Source: Pagrus major
Taxonomy: Eukaryota; Chordata; Actinopteri; Spariformes; Sparidae
Assembly: GCF_040436345.1 (NCBI RefSeq)
Contig: NC_133224.1
Coordinates: 12,329,519-12,393,518, forward strand
Reading direction: 5' to 3'
DNA: 64,000 nt
The stretch's first letter is position 1; the number at the start of each line of letters is the position of its first letter. The translations under genes were made by a program, and so were the position numbers. Below the pieces are notes generated by a model, which made no database searches, had not been told where the DNA came from, and was given only the letters and a program-made list of their open reading frames with translations. Shown here piece by piece: positions 31,698 through 44,410 of the stretch.

Positions 31698-34600
31698 TGT
31701 GTATTTCTACTGTGTGCTGTGTAATTCCACTGTGTATTTCTACTGGTAATGTATATTTATAATCTGTACTGTGTACTTTGTATTCATAGTGTATTGTGTA
31801 TGTATACTGTGTGCTGTGTATTATTACTTTGTAATGTGTATTTATACTATGTACTCTGTTTTTATACTGTGTGATGTGTATTTATACTGTGTGATGTGTA
31901 TTTCTACAGTGTGATGTGTATTTCTATTGTGTGAGGTTTATTTCTGCTGTGCATTTCTACTGTGTACTGTCTATTTCTACTGTGTATTTCTACTGTGTAT
32001 TTCTATTGTGTATTTCTACTGTCTATTTCTACTGTGTGATGTGTACTTCTACTGTGTGAGGTTTATTTCTACTGTGTATTTCTATTGTGTGATGTGTATT
32101 TCTACTGTGTTAGGTTTATTTCTGCTGTGAATTTCTACTGTGTACTGTGTATTTCTACTGTGTATTTCTATTGTGTATTTCTACTGTGTGATGTGTACTT
32201 CTACTGTGTGAGGTTTATTTCTACTGTGTATTTCAATTGTGTATTTCTACTGTCTATTTCTACTGTGTGATGTGTATTTCTACTGGTTGAGGTTTATTTC
32301 TACTGTGTATTTCTACTGTCTATTTCTACTATGGGATGTGTATTTCTACTGTGTGAGGTTTATTTCTACTGCGTATTTCTATTGTGTATTTTTACTTTCT
32401 ATTTTTACTGTGTGATGTGTATTTCTACTGTGTGAGGTTGATTTCTACTGTGTATTTCTATTGTGTGATGTGTATTTCTACTGTGTGAGGTTTATTTCTG
32501 CTGTGAATTTCTACTGTGTACTGTGTATTTCCACTGTGTATTTCTATTGTGTATTTCTACTGTGTGATGTGTGATTCTACTGTGTGAGGTTCAGTTCTGC
32601 CGTGCATTTCTACTGTGTATTTGTACTGTGTACTGTGTATTTCTACTGTGTGAGGTTTATTTCTGCTGTGTATTTCTACTGTGTATTTGTACTGTGTATT
32701 TCTATTGTGCATTTCTACTGTGTGCTGTGTATTTCTACTGTGTATGTCTACTGTGTATTTCTACTGTGTGTTGTGTATTTCTACTGTGTAGTTCTACTGT
32801 GTATTTCTACTATGCATTTCTACTGTGTGGTGTGTATTTCTATTGTGTATTTCTACTGTCTATTTCTATTGTGTGACGTGTATTTCTACTGTGTGAGGTT
32901 TATTTCTACTGTGTATTTCTACTGTGTATTTCTATTGTGTATTTCTACTGTGTATTTCTACTGTGTGAGGTTTATTTCTGCTGTGTATTTCTACTGTGTA
33001 TTTGTACTGTGTATTTCTATTGTGCATTTCTACTGTGTGCTGTGTATTTCTACTGTGTATGTCTACTGTGTATTTCTACTGTGTGTTGTGTATTTCTACT
33101 GTGTAGTTCTACTGTGTATTTCTGCTATGCATTTCTACTGTGTGGTGTGTATTTCTATTGTGTATTTCTACTGTCTATTTCTATTGTGTGACGTGTATTT
33201 CTACTGTGTGAGGTTTATTTCTACTGTGTATTTCTACTGTGTATTTCTATTGTGTATTTCTACTGTGTATTTCTACTGTGTATTTCTACTGTGTGAGGTT
33301 TATTTCTACTGTTTTTTCTACTGTGTTTTTCTACTGTGTATTTCTATTGTGCATTTCTACTGTGTGCTGTGTATTTCTACTGTGTGTTGTGTATTTCTAC
33401 AATGTAGTTCTACTGTGTATTTCTACTGTGTGGTGTGTATTTCTACTGTGTATTTCTATTGTGTATTTCTACTGTCTATTTCTATTGTGTGACGTGTATT
33501 TCTACTGTGTGAGGTTTATTTCTACTGTGTATTTCTACTGTGTTTTTCTACTGTGTGAGGTTTATTTCTACTGTGTATGTCCACTGTGTATTTCTACTGT
33601 GTGTTGTGTATTTCTACAATGTAGTTCTACTGTGTATTTCTACTGTGTGGTGTGTATTTCTACTGTGTATTTCTACTGTGTTTTTCTACTGTCTATTTCT
33701 ATTGTGTGATGTGTATTTCTACTGTGTGAGGTTTATTTCTACTGTGTATTTCTACTGTGTGAGGTTTATTTCTACTGTGTATTTCTACTGTGTGAGGTTT
33801 ATTTCTACTGTGTATTTCTACTGTGTATTTCTATTGTGTATTTCTACTGTCTATTTCTATTGTGTGACGTGTATTTCTACTGTGTGAGGTTTATTTCTGC
33901 TGTGAATTTCTACTGTGTACTGTGTATTTCTACTGTGTATTTCTATTATGTATTTCTACTGTGTGATGTGTATTTCTACTGTGTGAGGTTCAGTTCTGCC
34001 GTGCATTTCTACTGTGTATTTGTACTGTGTACTGTGTATTTCTACTGTGTGAGGTTTATTTCTGCTGTGTATTTCTACTGTGTTTTTCTACTGTGTATTT
34101 CTATTGTGCATTTCTACTGTGTGCTGTGTATTTCTACTGTGTGTTGTGTATTTCTACAGTGTAGTTCTACTGTGTATTTCTACTATGCATTTCTACTGTG
34201 TGGTGTGTATTTCTACTGTGTATTTCTACCGTCTATTTCTATTGTGTGACGTGTATTTCTACTGTGTGAGGTTTATTTCTACTGTGTATTTCTACTGTGT
34301 ATTTCTATTGTGTATTTCTACTGTGTATTTCTACTGTGTGAGGTTTATTTCTACTGTTTTTTCTACTGTGTTTTTCTACTGTGTATTTCTATTGTGCATT
34401 TCTACTGTGTGCTGTGTATTTCTACTGTGTATGTCCACTGTGTATTTCTACTGTGTGTTGTGTATTTCTACAATGTAGTTCTACTGTGTATTTCTACTGT
34501 GTGAGGTTTATTTCTACTGTTTTTTCTACTGTGTATTTCTATTGTGCATTTCTACTGTGTGCTGTGTATTTCTACTGTGTATGTCCACTGTGTATTTCTA

Positions 34601-36450
34601 CTGTGTGTTGTGTATTTCTACTGTGTGGTGTGTATTTCTACTGTGTATTTCTATTGTGTATTTCTACTGTCTATTTCTATTGTGTGACGTGTATTTCTAC
34701 TGTGTGAGGTTTATTTCTACTGTGTATTTCTACTGTGTATTTCTATTGTGTGACGTGTATTTCTACTGTGTGAGGTTTATTTCTACTGTGTATTTCTACT
34801 GTGTATTTCTATTGTGTATTTCTACTGTGTATTTCTACTGTGTGAGGTTTATTTCTACTGTTTTTTCTACTGTGTTTTTCTACTGTGTATTTCTATTGTG
34901 CATTTCTACTGTGTGCTGTGTATTTCTACTGTGTATGTCCACTGTGTATTTCTACTGTGTGTTGTGTATTTCTACAATGTAGTTCTACTGTGTATTTCTA
35001 CTGTGTGAGGTTTATTTCTACTGTTTTTTCTACTGTGTTTTTCTACTGTGTATTTCTATTGTGCATTTCTACTGTGTGCTGTGTATTTCTACTGTGTATG
35101 TCCACTGTGTATTTCTACTGTGTGTTGTGTATTTCTACTGTGTGGTGTGTATTTCTACTGTGTATTTCTATTGTGTATTTCTACTGTCTATTTCTATTGT
35201 GTGACGTGTATTTCTACTGTGTGAGGTTTATTTCTACTGTGTATTTCTACTGTGTTTTTCTACTGTGTGAGGTTTATTTCTACTGTGTATGTCCACTGTG
35301 TATTTCTACTGTGTGTTGTGTATTTCTACAATGTAGTTCTACTGTGTATTTCTACTGTGTGGTGTGTATTTCTACTGTGTATTTCTATTGTGTATTTCTA
35401 CTGTCTATTTCTATTGTGTGACGTGTATTTCTACTGTGTGAGGTTTATTTCTACTGTGTATTTCTACTGTGTTTTTCTACTGTGTGAGGTTTATTTCTAC
35501 TGTGTATGTCCACTGTGTATTTCTACTGTGTGTTGTGTATTTCTACAATGTAGTTCTACTGTCTATTTCTATTGTGTGATGTGTATTTCTACTGTGTGAG
35601 GTTTATTTCTACTGTGTATTTCTATTGTGTATTTCTACTGTCTATTTCTATTGTGTGACGTGTATTTCTACTGTGTGAGGTTTATTTCTACTGTGTATTT
35701 CTATTGTGTATTTCTACTGTCTATTTCTATTGTGTGACGTGTATTTCTACTGTGTGAGGTTTATTTCTACTGTGTATTTCTACTGTGTTTTTCTACTGTG
35801 TATTTCTACTGTGTGAGGTTTATTTCTACTGTGTATTTCTACAGTGTGAGGTTTATTTCTACTGTGTATTTCTACTGTGTATTTCTATTGTGTGACGTGT
35901 ATTTCTACTGTGTGAGGTTTATTTCTACTGTGTATTTCTACTGTGTTTTTCTACTGTGTATTTCTATTGTGTATTTCTACTGTGTGCTGTGTATTTCTAC
36001 TGTGTATGTCTACTGTGTATTTTTACTGTGTGCTCTGTATTTCTACAGTGTATTTCTACTGTATGAGGTGTATTTCTGCAGTGTATTTCTACTGTGTGCT
36101 GTGTGTTTCTATTGTGTATTTCTACTGTGTGCTGTGTATTATTACTGTGCAATGTGTATTTCTACTGTGTGCTGTGTGTTTCTACTGTGCAGTTCTACTG
36201 TGTATTTCTACCATGCATTTCCACTGTGTATTTCTACTGTGTGCTGTGTTTCTACTGTGTATTTCTACTGTGTGCTGTGTATTTCTACTGTGTGAAGTGT
36301 ATTTCTGCAGTGTATTTCTACTGTGTATTTCTATTGTGTGCTGTGTATTTCTACTGTGTGCTGTGTGTTTCTACTGTGCAATGTGTATTTCTACTGTGTG
36401 CTGTGTATTTCTACTGTTCATTTCCACTGTGTGCTGTGTGTTTCTACTGA
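31551..36450 (+). repeat. 4.9-kb minisatellite of 13-bp TGTATTTCTACTG units
   Basis: The unit TGTATTTCTACTG and close variants (TGTGAGGTTTATT, TGTGCTGTGTATT) fill the interval with almost no other sequence. Larger blocks repeat too: the same run of variants occurs at 32652 and 32967, 315 bp apart. Because 13 is not a multiple of three and the unit holds no stop in any plus frame, long open frames (up to about 300 codons) appear in all plus frames. They are not genes. Confidence 0.95.
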
Positions 36451-36454
36451 ACTT

Positions 36455-36664
36455 AATAAACAAACTCTTTGTTTTCATCACTGAATAAACAAACTGTCCT
36501 TAAAGGACAACATGTGGCGGACCCTGCCACCTTTCTAACTTCAAACAGTGTTCTGGGGACCTTATTTTCCTCTGAGAAACAGCTTTTTTAATTCAGTTAT
36601 GGAAAAAATAAATACTTCTGAGTTTGTATTATCACCTCTTTGATACTGTAAATATTAAAATTCA
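36455..36664 (-). mobile_element. MITE family 1 fragment
   Basis: Internal sequence (CCTTAAAGGACAACA), then TGTGGCGGACCCTGCCACC, on to the AAATATTAAAATTC block. It borders the right end of the minisatellite. Confidence 0.65.
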
Positions 36665-39255
36665 CCGTAGATTCACCACGACTTTCTGCAGTTTTCATTT
36701 TACTATTACTGCTACTAAAGCTTCCCTTAACTTATGCAGGAATTGAATAAGCAGACAGCATTGAATATCGTTCCAACTTTACCTGACTGATTCAGGAAAG
36801 ATGTGAAAAAATGTTCTGTGGTTGTTAAATGTGATTAAAGAACATATTATTTCTGCATAATCCAAATATCCAGGCTACAAAGCAGCCTACTTAAGGGATA
36901 ATAAGTTGCATGACCTAGATACTTATCATGATTCACCTCTTGGCTGATGGACAGCTTCTTTAAAAACCAGTTTTGAAAATAGAAAAAACTCCCTCAGCTC
37001 TTTGTCACCCACAAAAACAAAAGATAATTTTAAAAAAATACAGTAAATATCTGAAATTAGTTGTCTTTACGGTTTAGAAGGATACATTTTTTTTAAACCC
37101 AGTCAAGGTTTGTGCTTGTTTGCTTGCTCAGGACCTAACGTGAAAAGATTGTTGTATAATCACTTCAGTTGCTGGATTTGTCATCACTGAATCATTTCAA
37201 CAATTTGGCTTGTTGGGGAAACTTCCTGGCACACAACAGGGGGAGAAAACCTGCAGCTTCAGTGTCGCCTGACGGCAATCAGCCAAATATTGTGTGTGAG
37301 GAGAGCATTGATAAAGTTTGTATGATATGTGAAAGAGATGATAATACAGCATGTGGATAAAACTAGGCGTGCAGTAAATGTAGTGCTCTGAACATAAAAG
37401 CTCTTCTGTTCTTTATTTTCTTTGTGTTGCTAAATAAAATTACCCTGAGCGACATGTGTGTCATCATTCCTGCCAATCGGGTAATTTTTCTTCCTTGACA
37501 TGAATCTGGTGGACACTTTATTATAACTGGGTGTGTCAATCAACATGTTTACGGGCACAGATGAATGCAGCATCTTAAATTATTTGGTTTATCCTGAATG
37601 AATGTTAGATTCACAGTGAACACCATGACATCCACCTTATTAGCTGCTAAAAATGATCCTAACAAAAACTGTGAAGTTAATTATGATCACTCATCAAGGA
37701 TACACAAAGTTTTTAAGTGAGAAACACTGAATTGAAACTAAAAAAGTTTTGATCAGGAGATACGCTACTGCACATACCTGAATGTAGTTGGACTACATTC
37801 TGTCAACAGGTAGATAACATGGGAACACGGATGTGTTTTTGACTTACTGCAAATGACTGGAATAAAAAAAAAACAACAAAAAAAAAACAACCACAGGAAT
37901 GTAACTGTTCTTCATTCTGGTGGTTGATGGGAAAAGAGTCGCAGAGCATGACCTCATTCTGACTTTCCTTCCCGAGCCAATAGGCGGCTTTCACAGTCTC
38001 CTCTGCAAAAGTCAAAGGAAAATCTGTACGGGGTAGGCTGACACCAAATTTACTTTTCTTCTTCATCAACACAGAAGACATTTTCTTTAGTCGCTAAATT
38101 TAAATGTCTATTCTTGGATTGAATGAAACAGGTTTAACTACATATTTTAATTGGCAAGGCTGTCAGTGAGCTCAAGACACTGAGAGGAAACCTGACTACT
38201 TTCTCTGATGACCGGCCGTCTGTGAGTATAACCAGATTTTTCTCTTTATTTCTTTACAGCTGATATATCCTCAGTCCTGCTGTTTTAAAGTCATTCAATT
38301 TGGTTTGAGTCTGTGCAGATATTTATTATGTTTTGTTATTGTCAGTAGGATTTTAAAATTAAAGAAATCAATCACAAACAAAAAAAATGAAGAGCTTTGA
38401 GAAGTTCTATAGTTTCTTAATAAGTAGCCTATCCTTGTTGGATCTGTGTCTTTATTGCCAGTGGAGAATTGGACTGGAGTATTTTCAGAGTTTACTAGTT
38501 TACTGTGAGCTTGTTCAGACACGGACACTTGTGGGTCTGAGAAATTAAAAGCCACATCAAGTAGAAATACTGATTTGGACTTAGAACCAAGTGGTAACCC
38601 ACACATGGATAGTTTTAGTGATAACATGCCACTTCATGAATTTTAAGAATTTATATGTGTGTGCATGTTGAGACCAGCTAACATCAGGCACACTTTTGCT
38701 TTGGTTTGACTTCTATGCTTCTTTTTGGGAAAGATTGTTTTGTTGTTTGAAATTTTGTTTTAACATCTAAATGTAAATAAGTGGACATAGGGCGCCACCT
38801 CTTGGACTTTAGACTGCACAACAGAAAGATTTTAGTTTGGTTGTGGCATTCAGTATGGACAGTTGATCATTTCATTGTAACCATTAGTGTAATGTCTTGC
38901 AGTCCTTCAGTTCTCTAACCAAGAAATTTAAAGAAAAAATAACATGTTTATGCAGACAGATTTCACAGTGATGGGTAATTTGGAAGAGAGAGGTATTCAG
39001 CCAGGCTGTAGTGGATGAGGGTGCACACTGTGAAAAGAAATATCCAAACTTCTAAGCTAAAGCTAAAGGCACAGGATCTTAAAAAAAAACACTGTACATG
39101 ATATGACATTGTAACATAAATAGACTGTGTCAAAAACTGGAGGCACAGACATACAGTTTATAACAATTTGCATGACTGAAATGGAAATAGATTGTCTACC
39201 TAATAAAATAAAATAAAATAACATTATATCTTCAGGGGGAGAGTCAACAGGAAAG
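36665..39255 (+). promoter_or_regulatory. Unit 3 interval, USP-C upstream region and 5' exon
   Basis: No supported coding exon before 39256. From about 37420 it matches unit 2 (TAAATAAAATTACCCTGA, CTTGACATGAATCTGGTGGA, AACTGGGTGTGTCAATCA), and from 37720 the upstream regions of USP-A and USP-B. A probable untranslated exon ends at 38221 (GGCCGTCT|GTGAGT). The coding exon follows a CTTCAG acceptor near 39236. Confidence 0.5.
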
Positions 39256-42200
39256 ATGAGTAACTCCAGGAAACGACCCCTGGAGGAAGGGAAGTCTGCA
39301 TCAGAGAAGAGGAAAGCAAAAGGTAATAAAGACTGATAATAACATATTCCTGTCATAATCTAACATTTATAAATTAATGAAGATGGTGTAATGACACTGT
39401 GTTTTTCTTTCTTTGAAGTGACTCAGCCACAGAGACTTCATAATGGCCTTTATAATCAAGGAAACACATGTTACCTCAACAGTGTCCTGCAAGTTCTCTT
39501 CATGACGACAGATTTCCACGAAAGGTTTGAAACAGCTGTTTTTATCAGTAGCAAAGTTGCAAGACAATTATGACAAGTGTTAACAGAGAACATTTAGTAG
39601 AGTGATACATCTGAGTGTATCCAGTCGTCAGTGCTGTTTGATGAGGAGATAATCTGTTCAAAGAAAAGGCAAATCAAGTATTCTAATCTTTGATTTGTTT
39701 AGTCAAATTTCAGCTTCTTCAATTAAGGTGCTTCACAGACATTTACAGGCTTCTCTAGTTCTCTAACATTAGAAAACATATACATGCTGGTAGTGTCCAA
39801 AGCTTGTAATCCAGTAAACTACCCTCTCTCCAAAGGTTGGATCCAAAATCAAAGATCACAGACAAGGAGCTGAGGAAAATCTTTGAAAAACTGAAAGTAA
39901 CAACATGTGGAACAGAAAACATTGCAAAAGCTTTTGAGATTAAAAATGGTAAGTTGACCAGTGATCAATAGTACAAAAGGGACGGTCATATAGCAGCTGT
40001 AGATTAACTGAAATGCTTTGGTGGATTGAGTATACTGGATTAAATCTCATGAATCATTCTGCAGTTAATCAACAAAGTGATGCTGCTGAATGCCTGGAGT
40101 TGATTTTACACAAGGTCAGCCAACGGGCCTCTAAGGTGAGCACTTAGTAAAGCAAAAGTGTAAGTAACAGGTCAATAAATGTGAATGTTGTGTTGTAACT
40201 GATATATCTTTCTCAAGGTTTTCCAAGGACAGCGGACATACACAACAAAGTGCTCCAAAGATCACGTCATCAATGAAGAGACAAATCCATTCTGGACTCT
40301 TCCACTGCCACTGAAAGATATCCAGGATTCAACCTTCAGTGTGGTGAGCAGATAGTTCAGAGTCAAGAAGTCTGGAAGGAGGAAAATTAAATAAATATAG
40401 TGTTTGTAATGTTTGCATTGTTTTTGTTGGTGCATAAATGTAAGTGGCATAGAGCCAGTCTGTCTGCTCTATCTAATGATACCAGCTTACACAGACAATG
40501 AATGAGAAGGGGGCTGCTATAGCAACATAATCTTCACCTGAAACTAACTGCTGGTGACAACATAACTACGTATAAATACCAAAAGTTCAGTATGTTTTTT
40601 AATTAATGCAACAATTGTGTTTCTACAGGAAGGAGGCTTTCAGAGTATTTTCCAAACAAAAACATTCAATGGAGACAACATGGTGTACTGCAACGAATGT
40701 AAAAAGAAAAGAGATGCAACCAGTGTAAGTTTCCATCACAAAAGTTAAGTTTCCAAACATCAACTATGACTTGAACGAATGTTTTCAGGGGGGGTTTGCA
40801 GCAAAAATGGCTGATTTCATGTCAGCTTCTCTGAAAATACTGCGATGCATGTTGCAACGTTTTAGATGTGTTTTTGCAATGAAATAGCAGGAGCAAGAGA
40901 AAATTGTCAAACTAGAAAGTAGGTTTGGTGACGTACACGTACGGCTCATCGGTTTGCACAGGGGACTATTATGATTGGTGGAACCCATTGGAAACTAAGA
41001 TGATTGGTAAAATTTGCGGGAAAGTGGCTGTGATCTTACAACATTGCAAGGTTGTTCAGAATTCTGGTGGGATTGGATTAATTGCAGCGTCGCAAAAGCT
41101 TTTGAATGTTTGTTTACAATTGTGTTTTTTAGGGATGTGAGATGACAGAGTTCCCTCGGAACTTGATTCTACTCCTCAAGAGATTTGACTTTGACTACAA
41201 CACCATGTCACATTTCAAATCAGACTGCTGCGTGGAAGTGCCATGTGAATTACAGTTGAAGGCAAGGAAAAGTCATTTTTATACGTAATTTTCACTTGAA
41301 TGGTCTCAGTTGCTTTTAAAATCATTTCATGTACCTGACTGTGTTCTTCATTGTAGAACAAGAAGTACAAACTGTATGGGATGGTGAATCACACGGGCAG
41401 TCTAAGAGGTGGACATAACACAGCCACCATCCTGTCCAAAGAGGACGACACCTGGTACGAGTTTGATGACACTCATGTCAGAAAGGTGAGGGACAATTTA
41501 ACTCATCCATCAGTTTGACCAATGTCAAAAAAATGTAATTTTAAATAGATGTTTGTTGAACGTTGCTCTTGTTTTTGCAGGTTAAAGAACAACCATTTGC
41601 ACAAACCAGGACTCACAAGTATGTTTGATTATTTCCATTTAATCAAGTCTGACATAGTTGAAGGAACAGTCTTACCACAAGGTGTCAGAGCTTTCCATTG
41701 CTTCATAAAGTCTTCAGCAAATAGAGTATGTCTGCCCAGTTTTAAAGGAATAGTGGAAAAACTCTGGCCATATTCTCCAAATAACACCTCTAAAGTTGCT
41801 GAGAAAACCATGTGATATGATTGAAAGCTTCAGAACAGCTACACTGTTAAATGGACCTTCTGGTGACATTGTAATGTCAACTTCTCATGCCAACTATATA
41901 TTCTATTATCTATCTGGAAATGTTTGCTGTATGTTCTCAACTTTTTGCTGCTTTGTGCAACGATAACTTCAATATGACTGTTCAACAGTTCCTGCATTGC
42001 ATATCTGCTCTTGTACAGAGGTAAGATCACGAAAGTGCATCAAGAAATCTTCAAAGCATGTAATATTTACAGATAATTAATCAATATATGACTTTTCTTC
42101 TACTTGAAGCCTCACGGAGTCAGAGAGACGAGGGGAGAGAACGACAGGATGAAACTGGTCATCTGGATCAACAGACGGGACACAAAGTGGAACACAAAAG

Positions 42201-42724
42201 AAGATTCAGGGAAAGTGCAGGTGATAAAGAAAACAGACAAGCTCAAGACAGTCGAGAACAGATGAGAAAAGAGAGGAACAAAGAGTCATTCAGCCATCAC
42301 TACAGAGGAGAGGGGGGTCATCCAGAGCATGAAAAGAAAGTTTCAAGCTTCACCAGGGACCAGCACAGGGCCCCAGCAGAAGAAGATGTTTTCCTCCTTA
42401 AAAAACAAACCACAGCCTACTCCAGTAAACAACACCCAGACAGTAGGACAAAGCCAGATAAGAGGATACAAATGAGCAAAAAAGAGGAAGGTGAGGTGAA
42501 AAAGTCTGTAAAATGAATCCCTCTTCATTAAAAGTGTTTGTCTGAGGAAAATAACATGTGAATGTCTGACTTTCCCATCAGATGTGAATTCTGCGCAACC
42601 CTGCGCAAGTCCAGCTGACATCCTGAAGAATCCTCTTGTTATCGGTCTCATCGTTGTTGGTGTTGTTGTTGTTGCATTAATTGTGATCCTTCCTATTACT
42701 CTATCAACTCCAAACCAACCTTGA
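39256..42724 (+). CDS. USP-C, ubiquitin-specific protease with C-terminal membrane anchor
   Basis: Twelve exons, 476 aa: 39256-39322, 39419-39524, 39836-39948, 40065-40135, 40218-40343, 40629-40724, 41133-41261, 41357-41485, 41581-41618, 41989-42020, 42110-42490 and 42582-42724. Cys box GLYNQGNTCYLNSVLQVLF (Cys40) and CNEC pair are intact. The His box is GGHNTA (His256), where the aromatic Tyr usual after His is Asn. WYEFDD is kept. Intron 7 uses a GC donor. After the USP fold (ending SCIAYLLLYR) comes about 125 residues of charged linker. The last exon encodes a hydrophobic helix of about 23 residues (VIGLIVVGVVVVALIVILP, about 448-470) and only six residues after it, which is the form of a tail-anchored protein with its protease domain in the cytosol. 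It is the only USP copy here that keeps this anchor. Confidence 0.83.
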
Positions 42725-43095
42725 TAGAGAGAGCAGGGAACCCGTGATGTCAGCACTGGACGTGGGTTCAGAAATGTCAAACAGCAACTTGATATCAAGA
42801 TGACAGCTTTTAGTGTTATTAATCAACTGTGATTCTTAATTTTTGTATTCCACCCACCCAACTGGAGTCTGCCAGTGTATAATATATAGAAATTTGAAAC
42901 AACATTCTGCACATCAACAATCTTTATCTCAGCCTTCTGTTTCTGTGTTTTTTGTTGTATATTGTTACTTGATGATCTCTATGTCTTTATTCATTCAGTT
43001 AATCTTATATTTATTTTATATTTTGTCATGTTTTGTCATGGGAGAGGGAAATTGTGATATCAAAGGGGCGTCTGTTATCCTCACAGTAATCTGTG

Positions 43096-43260
43096 TGATG
43101 GTAAAGTGGTAGTGCAGGGAGGCTGCCTCATGGGAGACCTGGGTTCAATCCCCAGCCGTCCCAGACTTCCCGCCAAGGTGGAACAGGTTCAAGGCGCCCA
43201 TGGTGAAGACAATCGCATGTGCTGCATGCATAAGAAGCCATGCAACAGTCTATAAATATC
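43096..43260 (+). mobile_element. tRNA-derived SINE-like element
   Basis: Contains a pol III B-box-like GGTTCAATCCC at 43142-43152, preceded by a plausible A box (GTAAAGTGGTAGTGCAGGG). The 3' part is unrelated to tRNA, as in SINEs. It is not a functional tRNA, because no cloverleaf can be completed. Confidence 0.55.
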
Positions 43261-43439
43261 TTCAAACAATATTTTATTCTTTATTTTTCATTATTCTGGT
43301 CTTTAAGACTTTAAGTCTCCATCATGCATAAAAAATAAATGTATGTATATATGTGTGTTAGTAATAAATAAATAGATAAATATAGTGCCTGTGATGTTTT
43401 TGTTTTGGGGTTAGGGTTTGTTGGGTTAATGGTCATTGA

Positions 43440-43960
43440 GGCCATTGGGGAAAATGGTGTCCAGCTTCTGGTCCAGAGTCTTTCTGCCCTCTTTCTCTGC
43501 CCGCTGGTCCAGCGGTCATTGTTTTATACCACTGTGATGATTAAGTTATTGCTGGAGTGGGTTTGAAAGTGGTGGACCATGTGGGTGGAAAGTCTGCCTT
43601 CCCCGATATTGTAAAGGTGCTGCTGGAGTCTGGTGAGGATGGTGTGCCCTGTTTGACGTAGTGTTTATTGCAGGTGGTGCATGTGATGATGTAGATTATA
43701 TTTTGGGAGGTGAGTGATAAAGTTCCTAGTGAGGGGAAACCGGTTCTACTGTGTGGATTGTTAATGAATTTCCTGTTCCTGTAAAGTTTATTATGTATTG
43801 TAGGTGGTGTTTTGCTATTGTCGGGTTGTTGTGTGTGTTTGTAGTTGGTTTTGATGATGTGGTGTAGTCCTGTGGTTCTGAGGGAGAAAGTGGAGACAAA
43901 GGGGATGAGGTGTTCTGAGGAGGCTGTGTGGGTGTTGTGTAGTTTCAGGCGAGTCCCACC
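43440..43960 (-). mobile_element. Penelope-like retroelement remnant, GIY-YIG region
   Basis: Read on the minus strand, this gives IIYIITCTTCNKHYV followed, after a frame change, by TRLQQHLYNIGEGR and THMVHHFQTHSSNNL. That order of a CxxC, a Y-V/G-Q-T-like turn and R-x-x-x-H fits the GIY-YIG endonuclease of Penelope-like elements. It is broken by frameshifts and lacks a reverse transcriptase in this window. Confidence 0.45.
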
Positions 43961-43964
43961 CCCA

Positions 43965-43996
43965 GGGTTAGGGTTAGGGTTGGGTTAGGGTTTGGG
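43965..43996. repeat. Interstitial telomere-like tract
   Basis: Three to four TTAGGG units, slightly degenerate, beside SINE-like copies. A shorter GGGTTAGGGTTT lies near 43408. Confidence 0.75.
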
Positions 43997-44059
43997 TCTT
44001 AGGCCTTCTGCTCTGGGTGAGGTCCTTATGGAGGTTAGCTGGGTCTATGTGTGTCATAT

Positions 44060-44200
44060 ACAGTGAAACAAGGTCTGGCTCAGTGGCAGGGCACCCATCC
44101 CTTGTGCGGGAGGCTGGGGTTCAAGACCCTGGTCCCCCACACTTAGGAGGGTGCCATCTGGAATTTTGGTAGTTGGAGTGTGGATGAAGGAGTGAAAATG
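44060..44200 (+). mobile_element. tRNA-derived SINE-like element, second copy
   Basis: A box TGGCTCAGTGG at 44076-44086 and B box GGTTCAAGACC at 44118-44128, about 42 bp apart as in tRNA promoters. Confidence 0.6.
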
Positions 44201-44224
44201 CTTGAGTGTACCATAACTATTGAT

Positions 44225-44410
44225 GAAGTGGTTGGCTTGGTGGCATGGTGCCTGTCCGTCATTCGGGGGACCTTGGTTCAAGACCCACCTCCCCCACACA
44301 GGAGGTCACCAAGGCTGTTTTCTTAATGCATGTGGGTAAGAAGCAGCTGTAGAGATGGATCAATGGGAACCAATCAGGATAGCCGCCCATGGCTCCCCAC
44401 CCGTATAGCG
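44225..44410 (+). mobile_element. tRNA-derived SINE-like element, third copy
   Basis: A box TGGCTTGGTGG at 44233-44243 and B box GGTTCAAGACC at 44275-44285. It shares the 5' half with the copy at 44060 but has its own 3' body. Confidence 0.6.

Noticed and set aside
31500-36488. Many long plus-strand open frames (up to 302 codons) rich in Cys, Val, Phe and Tyr
   Set aside because: They are readings of a 13-bp repeat that has no stop in any plus frame. No start context, splice sites or homology beyond the UBL-C stub.
43096-44410. tRNA genes
   Set aside because: A and B boxes are present but no full cloverleaf or anticodon arm can be formed; they are SINE-like.
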